Positions 1 through 9,432 of a stretch of 64,000 nt of DNA are shown here, in pieces (position 1 is the first letter of the stretch; the number at the start of each line of letters is the position of its first letter). Source of the DNA: Heterocephalus glaber (taxonomy: Eukaryota; Chordata; Mammalia; Rodentia; Bathyergidae); contig NW_004624733.1 of assembly GCF_000247695.1 (NCBI RefSeq), forward strand, positions 4,045,723 through 4,109,722, read 5' to 3'. The position numbers were made by a program, and so were the translations under genes. The notes beneath the pieces were generated by a model. That model was not told the DNA's origin and ran no database searches. It was given only the letters and a program-made list of their open reading frames with translations.

Positions 1-355
1 GAGATTATGTAAAGGTGCAAATTTCCAATGATGAATGTCATTATATTTTATACCTAAAATGTATCAATGATTAGAATGAATAATCGAAAATGCAAAATAA
101 GAAGAAAAGGTCCAGAGGGTAGTGGTAGTGGGAGGGGCAGGGGAAAGGAAAGAAGGGAAAGGAAAAATGCTGAGAAATGGGAAAAATGCTGAGAAATGGA
201 AAAAATGGAAATAAAGTCTTTGTATATAGGGAAGGGTGGGTTAGGAATGGGGAAAAAAAAAGAACTAAGATGCATCATGTAAAGGTACAAGTTCCCAAAG
301 AGAATTGTAAATGTGTTGTATACCTAAAATGTACCAATAAAAAAATTTAAGAAAA
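1..355 (+). mobile_element. LINE-1 3' ends, two in tandem
   Basis: This is rodent-type L1 3'UTR in sense orientation. It carries the G-rich polypurine stretch (about 105-175) and the terminal motif ending in an AATAAA-like tail and poly(A) at about 335-355. The same terminal motif (tgtaaaggtnca...tacctaaaatgtaycaat) occurs twice, at about 7-68 and about 278-338. Two L1 3' ends are therefore abutted, or one end was duplicated. Both match, in reverse complement, the 3' end of the long L1 at 22531-22850 and the fragment at 32295-32575. No coding sequence is retained. Confidence 0.85.
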
Positions 356-379
356 AAAAAAGTGATTACCAAAGTTTGG

Positions 380-735
380 GGAGAGAGCAGGAAGGAAAAA
401 TGGATCATTTGGGGGAATTGGGAAAACAGTATAGTAAAAGTTAGCGTATATGGAAATTATTAGACAGTGAAATTGTTTTGTATGATAGAATAATGATGGG
501 AAAATGTCATTATGCATTGTCTAATAACCATGAATATAAAACACAAAGAATAAAGCCTAATATTAATTTTGGACATTCTCTTTTAGTAATGCATCATTAT
601 CAGTGATTGTGACATACCATACTAATGCAAGAACTTGATAATTGGACAAATTGTGCACAAGGGGAGAAAAGTGTGTGGTGACTGCTTTCTATTTAAGACT
701 GTAAACATATACCTATTCAACAAAGTAATATCAGT
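380..735 (+). mobile_element. old L1 (L1M-type) 3' end fragment
   Basis: AT-rich sequence resembling the 3'UTR of ancient mammalian L1M elements. It holds a stretch reading 'gtgattgtgacataccat...aatgcaaga' followed by a purine-rich block. Similarity is recognised by eye only and the boundaries are approximate. It lies between the younger tandem 3' ends and the ORF2 relic. Confidence 0.45.
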
Positions 736-1126
736 TAATTTATATCCATCAGTAGAAGAAGCAAAACCACTTACCAATTCTTCCTTTGTAACCAATATTA
801 TCTAAATTAAGACCAGGGATAGATAATACAAAAAAAGAAAATAAAAGACCAATATTATTTATCAATAGAGAAATAAAAAAAGTCCTCAACAGAGTGTTAG
901 TATTCAGAATCCATGCAAATATAAAAACTAATATACACTGTGATCAAGTAGATTTTACTTAGGAGTTCAAGATTGAAAATTGAGTAATTAATGTAATATA
1001 CTGTACTGTTAGTAGCATAAAAAATAAAAGTGCAAATTATTATTTCACTCAACACAGAAAACACATTTGACAGAATCTTAACACCATTTGATTAATAAAA
1101 CCAAAATCAACTCTTAATTAGGAATA
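735..1126 (+). mobile_element. ancient L1 ORF2 relic, part 1 (RT N-terminal region)
   Basis: Sense L1 ORF2 sequence covering the start of the reverse-transcriptase domain: the region normally encoding the '[18 protein letters not shown]' block (about 800-905), then the block before 'IISIDAEKAFD' (about 1045-1085). It is full of stops and frameshifts. It breaks off at about 1126, where an antisense LTR begins. It resumes on the far side at about 3875 at the expected next point of ORF2, so the two pieces are one element split by later insertions. Confidence 0.75.
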
Positions 1127-1292
1127 CAGTGTGTTAGCTTTCCATGGCTGTGACAAAATATCAGATATAAACAACTTAAGAAGAAAAGTCTTGTGACATT
1201 AGAGGTTTCCGTGGTTCCAGTTCATAGTTATTTGGCTCCATTGCTTTTGGACCTCTTTCAAGGAGGAATGGTGTGTCAGGGCAAAGCTGCTG
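1127..1292 (-). mobile_element. MaLR-like LTR, left half (split by provirus)
   Basis: Antisense MaLR-type LTR beginning TGTGTTAG and containing the family's 'tttggctccattgctttt' and 'gggcaaagctgct' blocks. It stops in mid-LTR at about 1292. The matching continuation ('gctcactcatgg' and onward) appears at about 3604-3865 on the other side of a complete provirus. This half and that half are therefore read as a single older LTR opened by insertion. Confidence 0.6.
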
Positions 1293-1638
1293 TGTCAGTA
1301 AGCTTTCCAATTGCTAGCACAAAATATCTGACATCTACAACTTAAAGGAGAAAGGGTTTCTTTTAGCTCAGGGTTTCAGAGGATTTTACCCATGGTCATC
1401 TGGCTCCATGGCAAGAACATCATCATGGTGAAAGAGCATAGTAGAACTCTGCTGCTCACTTCATGGTGTCTGAAAAACAGACACAAAGGAAGAGTGCCAG
1501 AGATAAAGGGACAAAGAACCAGTAATGGTTGTTGAGGTCATGCCTCCATAACAGACCCAGACACACCTAGAAATATGCTTGGCTAATCCTCTTGGTGGCT
1601 CCTAAGCCATTCAGGACAACAAACAAGAATGACCATCA
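1293..1638 (-). mobile_element. 3' LTR of ERVL-MaLR provirus
   Basis: Antisense LTR of about 346 bp starting TGTCAGTAAGC and ending near GACCATCA. It aligns along its length with the copy at 3257-3603 (347 bp), with scattered substitutions and small indels. Shared landmarks include 'ccatggtca', 'tggctccatggca' and 'cacacctagaa'. The pair of equal-length LTRs flanking internal sequence defines a provirus. Because the element is antisense, the left copy is its 3' LTR. Identity between the copies is low by eye, so the insertion is old. Confidence 0.7.
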
Positions 1639-2058
1639 CATTCCACCCCTTCTCAAATTGACACCCAAACATATCTTCTTAAACCATTCTTAAGCTCCAA
1701 ACAAAGACAATAATCAGTTCGTAATTCCACATAACTGGATATAACTATCAAACATAAAACTTAAAATTTACTAATTCCTTCCACAAAGTCTCAACAGTTT
1801 CAGCACTGCTCAAATGACCAAGTCAAAAGTCCCCTCTGAAATTCAAGGTAAACCCTTATGTGTAAATTCCTACAAAATTTATAGGGCTTTATAAAGCAAG
1901 TTAATTAATCACAAAATATAATGGGGCAGGGTAAACATTCCCATTCAAAAAGGCAAGAATAAGAGGATAGAAAAGAATAGCACACAAGCAAGACCAAAAT
2001 CAACAGGGAAAATATTTAGTCATAAAGCCCTGTTTGGTGTATAGGTTGCATGATGACA
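1639..2058 (-). mobile_element. ERVL-MaLR internal sequence, 3' portion
   Basis: Antisense internal region adjoining the 3' LTR. It has the family's 'cattccaccccttct', 'agtcaaaagtcccctctga' and 'cccattcaaaaaggca' blocks. MaLR internal regions are non-autonomous and normally lack intact pol. No intact frame is present here. The region is interrupted at about 2059 by another LTR. Confidence 0.6.
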
Positions 2059-2534
2059 TGTTGTAAGACCGTGGGCCTCACCAAATGCTCTGAGGAGCTG
2101 ACTACAGCGAAGATCACCTGGGAGGGAACGCACCGGACAGTTGTGAAAGTAAAACAGACCTTTATTAGTCTGGCCAGATGGCACCCTCAAGCACCAAGCT
2201 TAGAGAGGCCCCTAACTCAGGGGGCTGGACATGTGCATACCTTAAAACTATCATCACATGAATAATGCCAAGAATACCCACCAGTGCGAGCAGTAGGAAG
2301 GCCCCCTTGGGCCATGACTGGGAAGGTATCTGAGTGCCTTGGTGAATGACAATCATGAAACAAATCCCAGGAAACCAATTCCCTAGGCAAAATTTCTCTA
2401 ACATGGGCCCAAAAGTTATCTTCTCAAATGAAAAGTTTATAATTTTTTGCCCTTGAGCATGTACTAGATGAGGTTTTGCTGATTCTTGAGAGGCCTTCAA
2501 GATATCCTTCTTGTCCTGGATCAAATTACTTACA
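2059..2534 (-). mobile_element. solo LTR of unassigned ERV inside the MaLR provirus
   Basis: A 476-bp segment bounded by TGTTGTAAG and CTTACA, which read as short inverted termini TG...CA. An AATAAA polyadenylation signal lies on the minus strand at 2161-2166, about 100 bp from the 3' terminus, as expected for the R/U5 part of an LTR. A 119-codon open frame crosses it (2165-2524, minus strand) with one hydrophobic segment. I regard that frame as fortuitous because it spans the putative U3 and has no recognisable retroviral motif. No clear flanking duplication was found. The family is not recognised. Confidence 0.5.
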
Positions 2535-2540
2535 TTTCCT

Positions 2541-2720
2541 GGGGTACTGGGTATTTAACCCAGAGACTTCTAGCTGAGATGCATCCTTGGCCCTTTTTAT
2601 GTATTTTTTTTTTATTTTCAATTAGTATTTTGGTAAGTTACTGAGTTGCCCAGGCTGAGCTCAAATCATGACCTTCCTGCCTCAGAATCCCAGAGTGCTT
2701 TATACTTTTTAATGTCATTA
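2541..2720 (-). mobile_element. B1-dID dimeric SINE
   Basis: Antisense dimeric SINE. The ID-like part comes first on the plus strand (ggtactgggtatttaaccc...), then a T-rich linker, then the B1/7SL-like part with 'gttgcccaggctgagctcaaa' and 'cctgcctcagaatcccagag'. This dimer type is reported from squirrel-related, beaver, dormouse and guinea-pig-like rodents and not from mouse or rat, which is part of the taxonomic argument. Confidence 0.7.
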
Positions 2721-3256
2721 ACCTTTTTGGGAACCACATATTCTTTGGCCTCAACTTTACAAGTGCTTTCTTTTCTGGCTGACATTAAAATTTTTTCAAT
2801 TCTTTCTGCTCTGCTATTTGTTCTTTATTCCCACTACAAATCTAGCTAAAAGCAGCCAGCAGCACCTATGCCACAGCCTGAATATTGGACTGCTTCACAT
2901 TTCTTCACTGGATTAATTAGTCTGCCACCTTTAAATGGATTCTCATAAAAAATCTTAGGACATGGGCAAAAGAAGACAAGTTCTTTGCCAGAATGAAGTG
3001 TGAATGACCTCTAAGCCAATTATCAAGAGTCCTCATTTCCAATCAGAAACCTTATGTTTTGGCATTTACTGTCCACATTCCCATCAGCAGTTAGGTCTTC
3101 TGAGCTCTGATAAGAATTGCCTGGCAGGCTTTGCATACGGTATTTTAAGCTCTCTCTAGACAGCTTCTTCAGTTTTTTTTTCAATCTCCTCCTGCAAAGC
3201 AATTCCAAAGGCTTTGAACCACCTGGTCAAAGCAATGACTCCACTTCTGGTACCAG
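2721..3256 (-). mobile_element. ERVL-MaLR internal sequence, 5' portion
   Basis: Continuation of the antisense MaLR internal region, ending at 'ctccacttctggtaccag' just before the 5' LTR. It contains only short, broken frames. A 61-codon minus-strand frame (3023-3208) and overlapping plus-strand frames have no recognisable domain. Confidence 0.55.
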
Positions 3257-3603
3257 TTTCAGTATCGATCAACTTCTCTGTTGCTTGTACAAAATACATG
3301 GCATCCACAACCTAAGGGAAGAAAGGCTTAGTTTTAGCTTACAGTTACAGAGGATTAAGTCCATGGTCAGTTGGCTCCATGGCAGGAGCATCATGAAAGA
3401 AGGACATAGTAGATCAAATTTCACATAATGACAGCCAGGAAGCAGAACACAGGAAAAGCACCAAAGGGGAACTGACCAGAAAAAAACATATATTCACTCA
3501 AAGATCATACTTCTATGTCCCATCCATACACACCTAGAAGTGTGGTTTACTAATCCCTTAGGTTGCTCAAACCAATCAAGTAAACAATTAAGTTTGACTG
3601 TCA
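3257..3603 (-). mobile_element. 5' LTR of ERVL-MaLR provirus
   Basis: Partner of the LTR at 1293-1638, of the same length and orientation, ending CTGTCA. Immediately beyond it the older split LTR resumes. I could not find a convincing 5-bp target duplication. Confidence 0.7.
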
Positions 3604-3865
3604 GAGGTGCTCACTCATGGAAGACAGAAGTGATGAGAGAAAACCAGAGAGAAAGGGGGTTTGGATAATATAATAATCACTACTTAGTTCAACTAGGCCC
3701 ATATAACTTTTTATCACTTCCAAAAAATGCCATCAAACTATGGATCTATCAATGTATTAACCCACTGTTGAAGTTAGAGTCGTTATGATACAATCACCTC
3801 CCAAAAGTGCCAACTCTTAACACATGAGCTTTTTGGGGGAACTTTTAGATCTAAACTAAAACAGA
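3604..3865 (-). mobile_element. MaLR-like LTR, right half
   Basis: Continuation of the LTR begun at 1127. It has the family blocks 'ctatcaatgtattaaccca', 'caatcacctcccaaaagtg' and 'aacacatgagctttttgggg', and ends at CTAAAACA. Sequence beyond it returns to the ancient L1. Confidence 0.65.
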
Positions 3866-3874
3866 GGTCTTTTC

Positions 3875-5310
3875 TGACATGATAAGTGGTACACACAAAG
3901 CCACACAACTAACATTTATTTATGATAGGCTGATCACTTTCTTATTTCCCATAGGAATAAAAAAATTACAAAGATGTCAAATTTTTCAATGTTTATTAAG
4001 CACTGTACTAGAGATTCTAACCAGAGAAATTGTCAAGAAATAGAAATTAATAGCATTGAAATTTTAAAGGTAGAATTAAAGGCAGTCCTATTTGTAGACA
4101 ATATGAACTTATATAGAGAAAATAATATTCTATTAAAATAAGTAGTGCTAATAAATGAGTTTAGCAAGTTTACACAAACTGATATATAAAATCAATTTTA
4201 TTTCTGTACACTAATAATGAATAATCAGAGAATAGAATTAGGAATAATCTCTTTTAAAAAACCATTAAAGTGTAACATAACTATTTATAAGTTTAACAAA
4301 AAGCTTTAGGACTTGTATATTGCAAACTATAAAAACATACAATAATTAACACAAAATAGATCACAGACCTAATAATAAAACCTTAATCTTCATAGAAGAG
4401 AAGAGATATAAATCTTCATAAGCTCGGGTTAAGGGATGATTTCTTGGAAATAATGCCCAAATTATAGTAACTGAGGAGAAATTAGATGATTTATACATCA
4501 GAAACACAGAAAATATTTTGTTATAAATAATACTATTAAAAAGTCAAGAGACAATCTATAAAATGTAAGAAATATTTCCAATTTACATAATAAAAACCAT
4601 ATAGAGAATACATTAAGAAGTCTAATAATTTAATAATAAAAAGACTAAAAACTCAAAATGGGCAAAGGATTTGAATAAATAAATAACATTGAGAGCTTGA
4701 TTACATTTCAACCGTCATACATATTTCTGGTGGAAAAGCAAAATTATACAGTTGCTTTTTAAAAAAAATTGATAGTATTTTGAAATATTAAGAGTAGAAT
4801 ATGACCTGGTAACTTCATTTGTATGTATATAGTCAAGATAAATTGAAACACTCACTCAACAATTTATATTTGAATTTGCATGGGGGTATTTTTCACAAGA
4901 GCCAAAAGCAGAACAGTCAAAATGTTCACTGACTGAGAATATATAAGTAAAGTGCAGTTATGTTCATAAAATGGAATATGATTTAACTATAAAAAGGTAT
5001 AAAATACCAATACACGTGATGAGAAAACCTTGAAAAATTATGGTGGGTAAAAGATGCCAGAGAGAAAAGACAAGTATTTTATGTTATAACTGTTTGAAAT
5101 GTTCAGAATAGGCAAATCTACAAAGATTGATATGTGTTTAGGCCTAGCAGATAGGATGATTGAAAACATGAATTAAATTCTAAAAGAAATTGGGGGAAAT
5201 GATATGTTCTAAAATTTGATTGAAGTTCTGTCTGCACAGCTCTCTGAACTTCTAATGGTTATTGACATATATTTTAAGCAGATAAATTTTAAGTAAATGT
5301 AGTTCAAAAA
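3875..5310 (+). mobile_element. ancient L1 ORF2 relic, part 2, and 3'UTR
   Basis: Sense continuation of the element at 735. The reverse-transcriptase catalytic block reads FVDN at 4091-4102 in place of FADD. The C-terminal ORF2 block with the usual 'aaaatggaatatga' signature is near 4970. The 3'UTR-like tail ends near 5310. There are multiple stops and indels throughout, so the copy is long dead. Neighbouring sequence beyond 5310 is unrelated. Confidence 0.75.
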
Positions 5311-5344
5311 AGCTAATAGAAAGTGAATGCTCCAGATATTTCTA

Positions 5345-5560
5345 GTTAATATTTATGGATAGTTTTGACACACCCATGACTTTTCCAAGAATTTTGAAAA
5401 CATTGTTTTATTCAATCTGAACAGTAATTTATATGAAGTTTTTACTAATATCTCTAATTCACATTCGAGGGCATTGGAACTTAAATGCTTAAATAACTTG
5501 CTAAAGTCACATAGCATTTATGTATTTCAGCTGGAAGCCACACCTAGGCTGTCTAACCAC
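5345..5560 (-). repeat. MIR SINE relic
   Basis: Antisense MIR core-like sequence with the 'aacttgctaaagtcacatagca' and 'tcagctggaagccacacctagg' pattern. It is highly diverged and the limits are approximate. Confidence 0.5.
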
Positions 5561-5689
5561 ACACTTCCATTATATTACATTACTTAGAATTCATATTCCT
5601 GTTATATTCCTGTTTTTCTTACAGAAGTTGTTTAATTTTAGCAAGATTTCTGGGGAAGTCCCTTCTTTCAACTAAAACTAAATGGGCCC

Positions 5690-6040
5690 ATTCCTCATAC
5701 GAATACTTTCTGCCATTTGGGCATGAAGGCCTTTACCATTGCTTGGAATTTTCTACTTCAATTCTCACCCATTCTTCAAGGCCAAGCCCCGCCGAAATCT
5801 CTGGGAAGCTTTTTCTAACACCCTAGGCCAATATGGTTGTTCCCTTTCTTGTCCTTTAACATTCTTTGCATGTCTATAGTATACCACTTTTCCAAGTCCT
5901 TTATAATTATTTGTTTTTAGAGTTGTCTTGTCTACTAGATTGAAATTCTTAAGAGCAGGTAACAGATATTTGCATTTGCAACTTTGCATATAGGTTCTTG
6001 GAAAACAGCAGGCCAACAATAAACATTGAATAAATGAAAA
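5690..6040 (+). repeat. L2 LINE 3' end relic
   Basis: Sense L2 3'-end pattern: a 'ttcaaggccaagcccc...gggaagctttttctaacac' block, a 'ctagattgaaattcttaagagcagg' block, and a terminal 'caataaacattgaataaatgaa' motif. Ancient and diverged. The 104-codon minus-strand frame across it is fortuitous. Confidence 0.6.
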
Positions 6041-7344
6041 AGAGATAGAGGCTATAGAAAATATATAATAGTCCCTCATTTTCTTATTTTTGTAGAATTC
6101 AAGATGTAATCAGTAAATACAAACTGGTATAATATTTAGTAGCAAATATCTCATGAAAAAAATGTCTGAGTGAGGTTAATAACAGTACAATTTTGACTAG
6201 GAATGTTAAAGTGTGCTTTTCTAGGCCCTCTAATATTAAGGAATATTTTAATTCTGGATAGTTTTGTACATTTTCTAATAATGAAACCTAAACTACTGGC
6301 AGTATGATTAGCAGTCAATCTTGGCTTCATGTATGTTTTATATATTACAACGTAAAGTCAACCTCAAGCATGCCATTATGACTCTGAACAAAGGTCAGAA
6401 ATCTCAGTTTTGATCTGCCAGTTTTAGTTTCAAAGTAAGTTGCTCATTCAAATATAGGTTGAGCATGCCAGGATTTGATCCCCTTGGCACACAGTGTGGA
6501 AATGAATATTCCAGATTTGCTGGGTTTAGCATTTTGTACTAAAGTCTATTGGCCTGGAAATGCCATTATTTCTGTAGAAAATGATTTACCTGTGTGACTT
6601 TTCAATCAGCAAGTTATTTAAAAAATAAATCTAAAAGGAAAATATTGTTCCTGCCAGGATGAACAAAACGTTTTCTTCCTTTGTAATGTGTAAGTGTAGA
6701 GATCTGCCAAATGCAAATCCTTCTTTCCAGCAGCAATGAGAATATATGACTCAGAGTCAAACACACTTTTCTACTTGGGGGATTGAACCCATATACTTTT
6801 ACATTAACTCTCAAGCCATTTGAATATCAGATAGTGGACACCTTCAGCTACTTGTTGAATAGCATTTTTAATCTGCATTTGCTCCATAGTTGCCTGAAAA
6901 TCATTATATCTCCTTCAAATGTCTAATGTACTCCAAAAAGATGATTTGGACAGTGGTAGTGCTGGGACTTTAAAACTTCAATAGAAACTATGGGTCCTCA
7001 CAGGAATGAAAAAGCAATGGGTGTAACTATGGAATTCACATTATTAATATCTCTGCTGGCACCAATACCGGGCACTTTACCTTTCACTCCAAGTCTACTC
7101 TATTTTGAGAGTGAATGATGAACTTTATTCTTAGAGAAATCACAAATTTTAGTAGGAGTGCTGAGGTTCTTTTCCAGTCAAGGCTAAGTATAGTTAATAG
7201 TTGTATGGGCTTGGGTCATGTTAGATATTCAAGGTCTGACATTCTATTAGTACATATCCTGGGAATCAGAACATCTCAGAACAATTCTATAATACTAAGG
7301 AAAGGATCGTTGAAAGTCTGGTTCTTCATTTTTAGCCCCTTGGA

Positions 7345-7346
<2 letters not shown>
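6041..7346. other. unassigned AT-rich sequence
   Basis: Nothing recognisable: no long frame, no SINE tail, no LTR ends. Frames here are under 100 codons and have no detectable domain. Confidence 0.6.

Positions 7347-7385
<39 letters not shown>
7347..7385. repeat. (TG)n microsatellite
   Basis: Uninterrupted GT dinucleotide tract of about 39 bp. It creates the Cys-Val run seen at the end of a chance plus-strand frame. Likely length-polymorphic. Confidence 0.97.
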
Positions 7386-7387
<2 letters not shown>

Positions 7388-7839
7388 CCTTATTAAGTGT
7401 TGTAGTAATCTTCACAGGATGTTTCTGGTGACACCTTTAAAAATGTTAAAATTATAGAGGAAAATATGAAGATTGACTAAACTTCTGAAAAATAATTATA
7501 AGTGGTTCCTGCCCAAAAAGTTCAAGGCAGTTTACAGTGATCTGATATGAGTCACATTAAAATTTCAATACTTATATTGGGGGCTTTTTATTTTGTTCTG
7601 AAGCTGATATTCTAGAGATTCCTGTATAGAAACACAAAATACTTCTGTTCTTGTGTGGGGTCTAAAATTCTGACCACATCATTCATCATATGCCTGCTAT
7701 CTAAGAATTGAATGAAAATGGAAAATGTGAGATTCTTTAAAGATATACTATTCATAAAATTGATGTCAACTACTTTCTAAAAATAAGGCTTTTACGTTTA
7801 TAGAACACATCTTTATTGATTACTTACTGTATGAAATGT

Positions 7840-7995
7840 GATCAAAATATGTTTTATATTTAATTTTAAAAAACTTCTTAGAGTTTTTTTTTTGCCATTA
7901 ATCCTCCTCATTAACACTCTCTTGCTTCAATCACATTTAACCTATTTTTCTTGCCACTTTCTGAAGCAGTTGTGGAAGTCCTCTTTCGGGAATGT
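7840..7995 (-). pseudogene. mariner-type transposase C-terminal relic, left inverted copy
   Basis: Read on the minus strand, the block around 7950-7995 encodes the pattern P-K-E-D-F-H-N-C-F-R-K-W-Q-E-K. This matches the C-terminal 'DFQxCFxxWxxR' signature of mariner transposases. A stop follows at once. The catalytic DDD region is not visible. A copy with the same signature lies in opposite orientation at 8200-8300. The 21 bp at 7951-7971 are a perfect inverted match to 8225-8245. Confidence 0.55.
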
Positions 7996-8199
7996 CTTTA
8001 TGAGGCATGATCAAAAGTATAGTGAATGCTGCTGCTGCACGTCATTCAGTGGAAAGGCAGGGTTGTGAAGATATTACAGTGTGCCCTCTTCCACCTGATT
8101 CACCATATCTGTCAATGTGCGACTTCTGACTCTTCCTCAAAGTCAAAATGACCCTGAAAGGTGAACATAGTGGATTGAGTCAGGACAGTAGTGTAGCCA

Positions 8200-8300
8200 G
8201 GACAGTTCAAGTAGAGACTTTCAAAACTGCTTCAGAAAGTGGCAAAAACATGGTAAGAGCTTGTTTGAAGAAAGGAAGAGTATTTTGAGGGCACATAAAT
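8200..8300 (+). pseudogene. mariner-type transposase C-terminal relic, right inverted copy
   Basis: Plus-strand reading gives D-F-Q-N-C-F-R-K-W-Q (about 8217-8246), then a degraded stretch corresponding to the family's 'GEYFEGD' end (about 8274-8300), with frameshifts. About 90 bp align in inverted orientation with the left copy. It is a broken fragment with no catalytic core. Together the two form a palindromic arrangement with a spacer of about 250 bp. Confidence 0.55.
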
Positions 8301-8490
8301 GGCAATGTGTCCTTTTTTGATGAATTTTAATTTAAGAATTCACTGTATTTTCCAACCACACCACTTATATAAAGTGCTCTTTGGTAAGCATTAAGGAAAT
8401 ACATAATATACGACATGAGTTTTTCCCCAAAGGACAACTTTTATTAAAATTTTTCTTTTGATTTTGAAATATGATCAATCTGTAATTCTT

Positions 8491-8605
8491 TTTTTAATGT
8501 GTTTTTTTTTTGTTTGTTTTTTTGGTTTTTTTGGTATCAGGGATTGAACTCGGGTCTTTGTGCTTGTGCAGCAGGCGGCGGCACCACTGAGCTAAATCCC
8601 CGGCC
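8491..8605 (-). mobile_element. ID-type SINE (tRNA-derived), young
   Basis: Antisense SINE with T-rich head, box-B-like 'gattgaactcggg' and box-A-like 'actgagctaaatcccc' (reverse complements). It is flanked by a perfect 16-bp target-site duplication, tcaatctgtaattctt, at 8475-8490 and 8606-8621. The perfect duplication indicates a fairly recent L1-mediated insertion. Confidence 0.95.
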
Positions 8606-9125
8606 TCAATCTGTAATTCTTATTGTGTTCCACAGGGACCTCATGAGCTGTTTCTTGCTGACTTTCCAACACCTTGGGTCCCCAAACTTATCCTCCTCAT
8701 TTCAGTGCTCCATTTATGTAGAGTTGGTTACTCTCCTTTCTCAACATGAGAGCTGATTTTCCCCTTGGGTAATTTCCCCTTGGGTAGTTGTTATTACCTC
8801 TGCTTGGAAACATTCTTTTTTTAGATCTCTGTGGCTATATTCTTCTTCTATTTTTGTGTGTTTTATTTTATTTTACTTTTTTAGATTTATTAGTACATGT
8901 TTGCTGTACATAAGGATTACATTCACTTTCAGGAATGGGTACATGTACTTAACACATTTCAATTCATTTTCGCCCTCTCCTTTACCCCCCCTTTATATTT
9001 CCAGCTTAAGATTTATGTATTTATAAGACCTTATAAAGTTAAATCATCATATATGCAGATTGAAAACCAGACTAATAGGCCAAAGAATATATAAAACATG
9101 TAAGACAATTGTACTAATCAATGTA

Positions 9126-9321
9126 CATTTGACCCTTGACTTACTAACTCCATTAGTCCCCGAAGGCTGGTTGTAACTCAAGTTGTTTGTAAGTCAGTAC
9201 AGCTGAGATCTGGATGTTTACCTGGGTACATGCAGGTAACAAGAGGCAGATGATTCTTCCATTAACCTAATTAACCCAAGTTGTTTGTATGTCAGGGTGG
9301 TCGAAACTTGAGGTTCCGCTG
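9126..9321. mobile_element. small Tc1/mariner-type MITE
   Basis: A 196-bp non-coding element with imperfect terminal inverted repeats: left CAtttGACCCTTGACTTAC, right (reverse complement) CAGCGGAACCTCAAGTTTC. It is flanked on both sides by TA (9124-9125, 9322-9323), as expected for Tc1/mariner-superfamily insertion. It sits inside the 3'UTR of the antisense L1. It shares ends and the internal 'ggctggttgtaactcaagttg' block with the element at 29874-30160. Confidence 0.7.
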
Positions 9322-9404
9322 TATACCTTTTGATACATTGTCCATGCTGGATCACAATACCTTTTTTTCCTATAATTTTTATCAGATATACATACACACA
9401 TTGG

Positions 9405-9432
9405 TGTGTGTATATATATATATATATATATA
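9405..9432. repeat. (TG)/(TA)n microsatellite
   Basis: Alternating purine-pyrimidine tract of short TG then TA dinucleotides. Confidence 0.95.

Noticed and set aside
54..290. Minus-strand frame rich in Phe, Leu and Pro
   Set aside because: Antisense translation of the L1 3'UTR purine tract. The same artefact recurs at 22606-22919 and 32338-32653.
2165..2524. 119-codon minus-strand frame with a hydrophobic segment, considered as a retroviral envelope piece
   Set aside because: It lies within a segment with LTR-like ends and its own polyadenylation signal, and has no recognisable envelope motif. It is more likely chance within U3.
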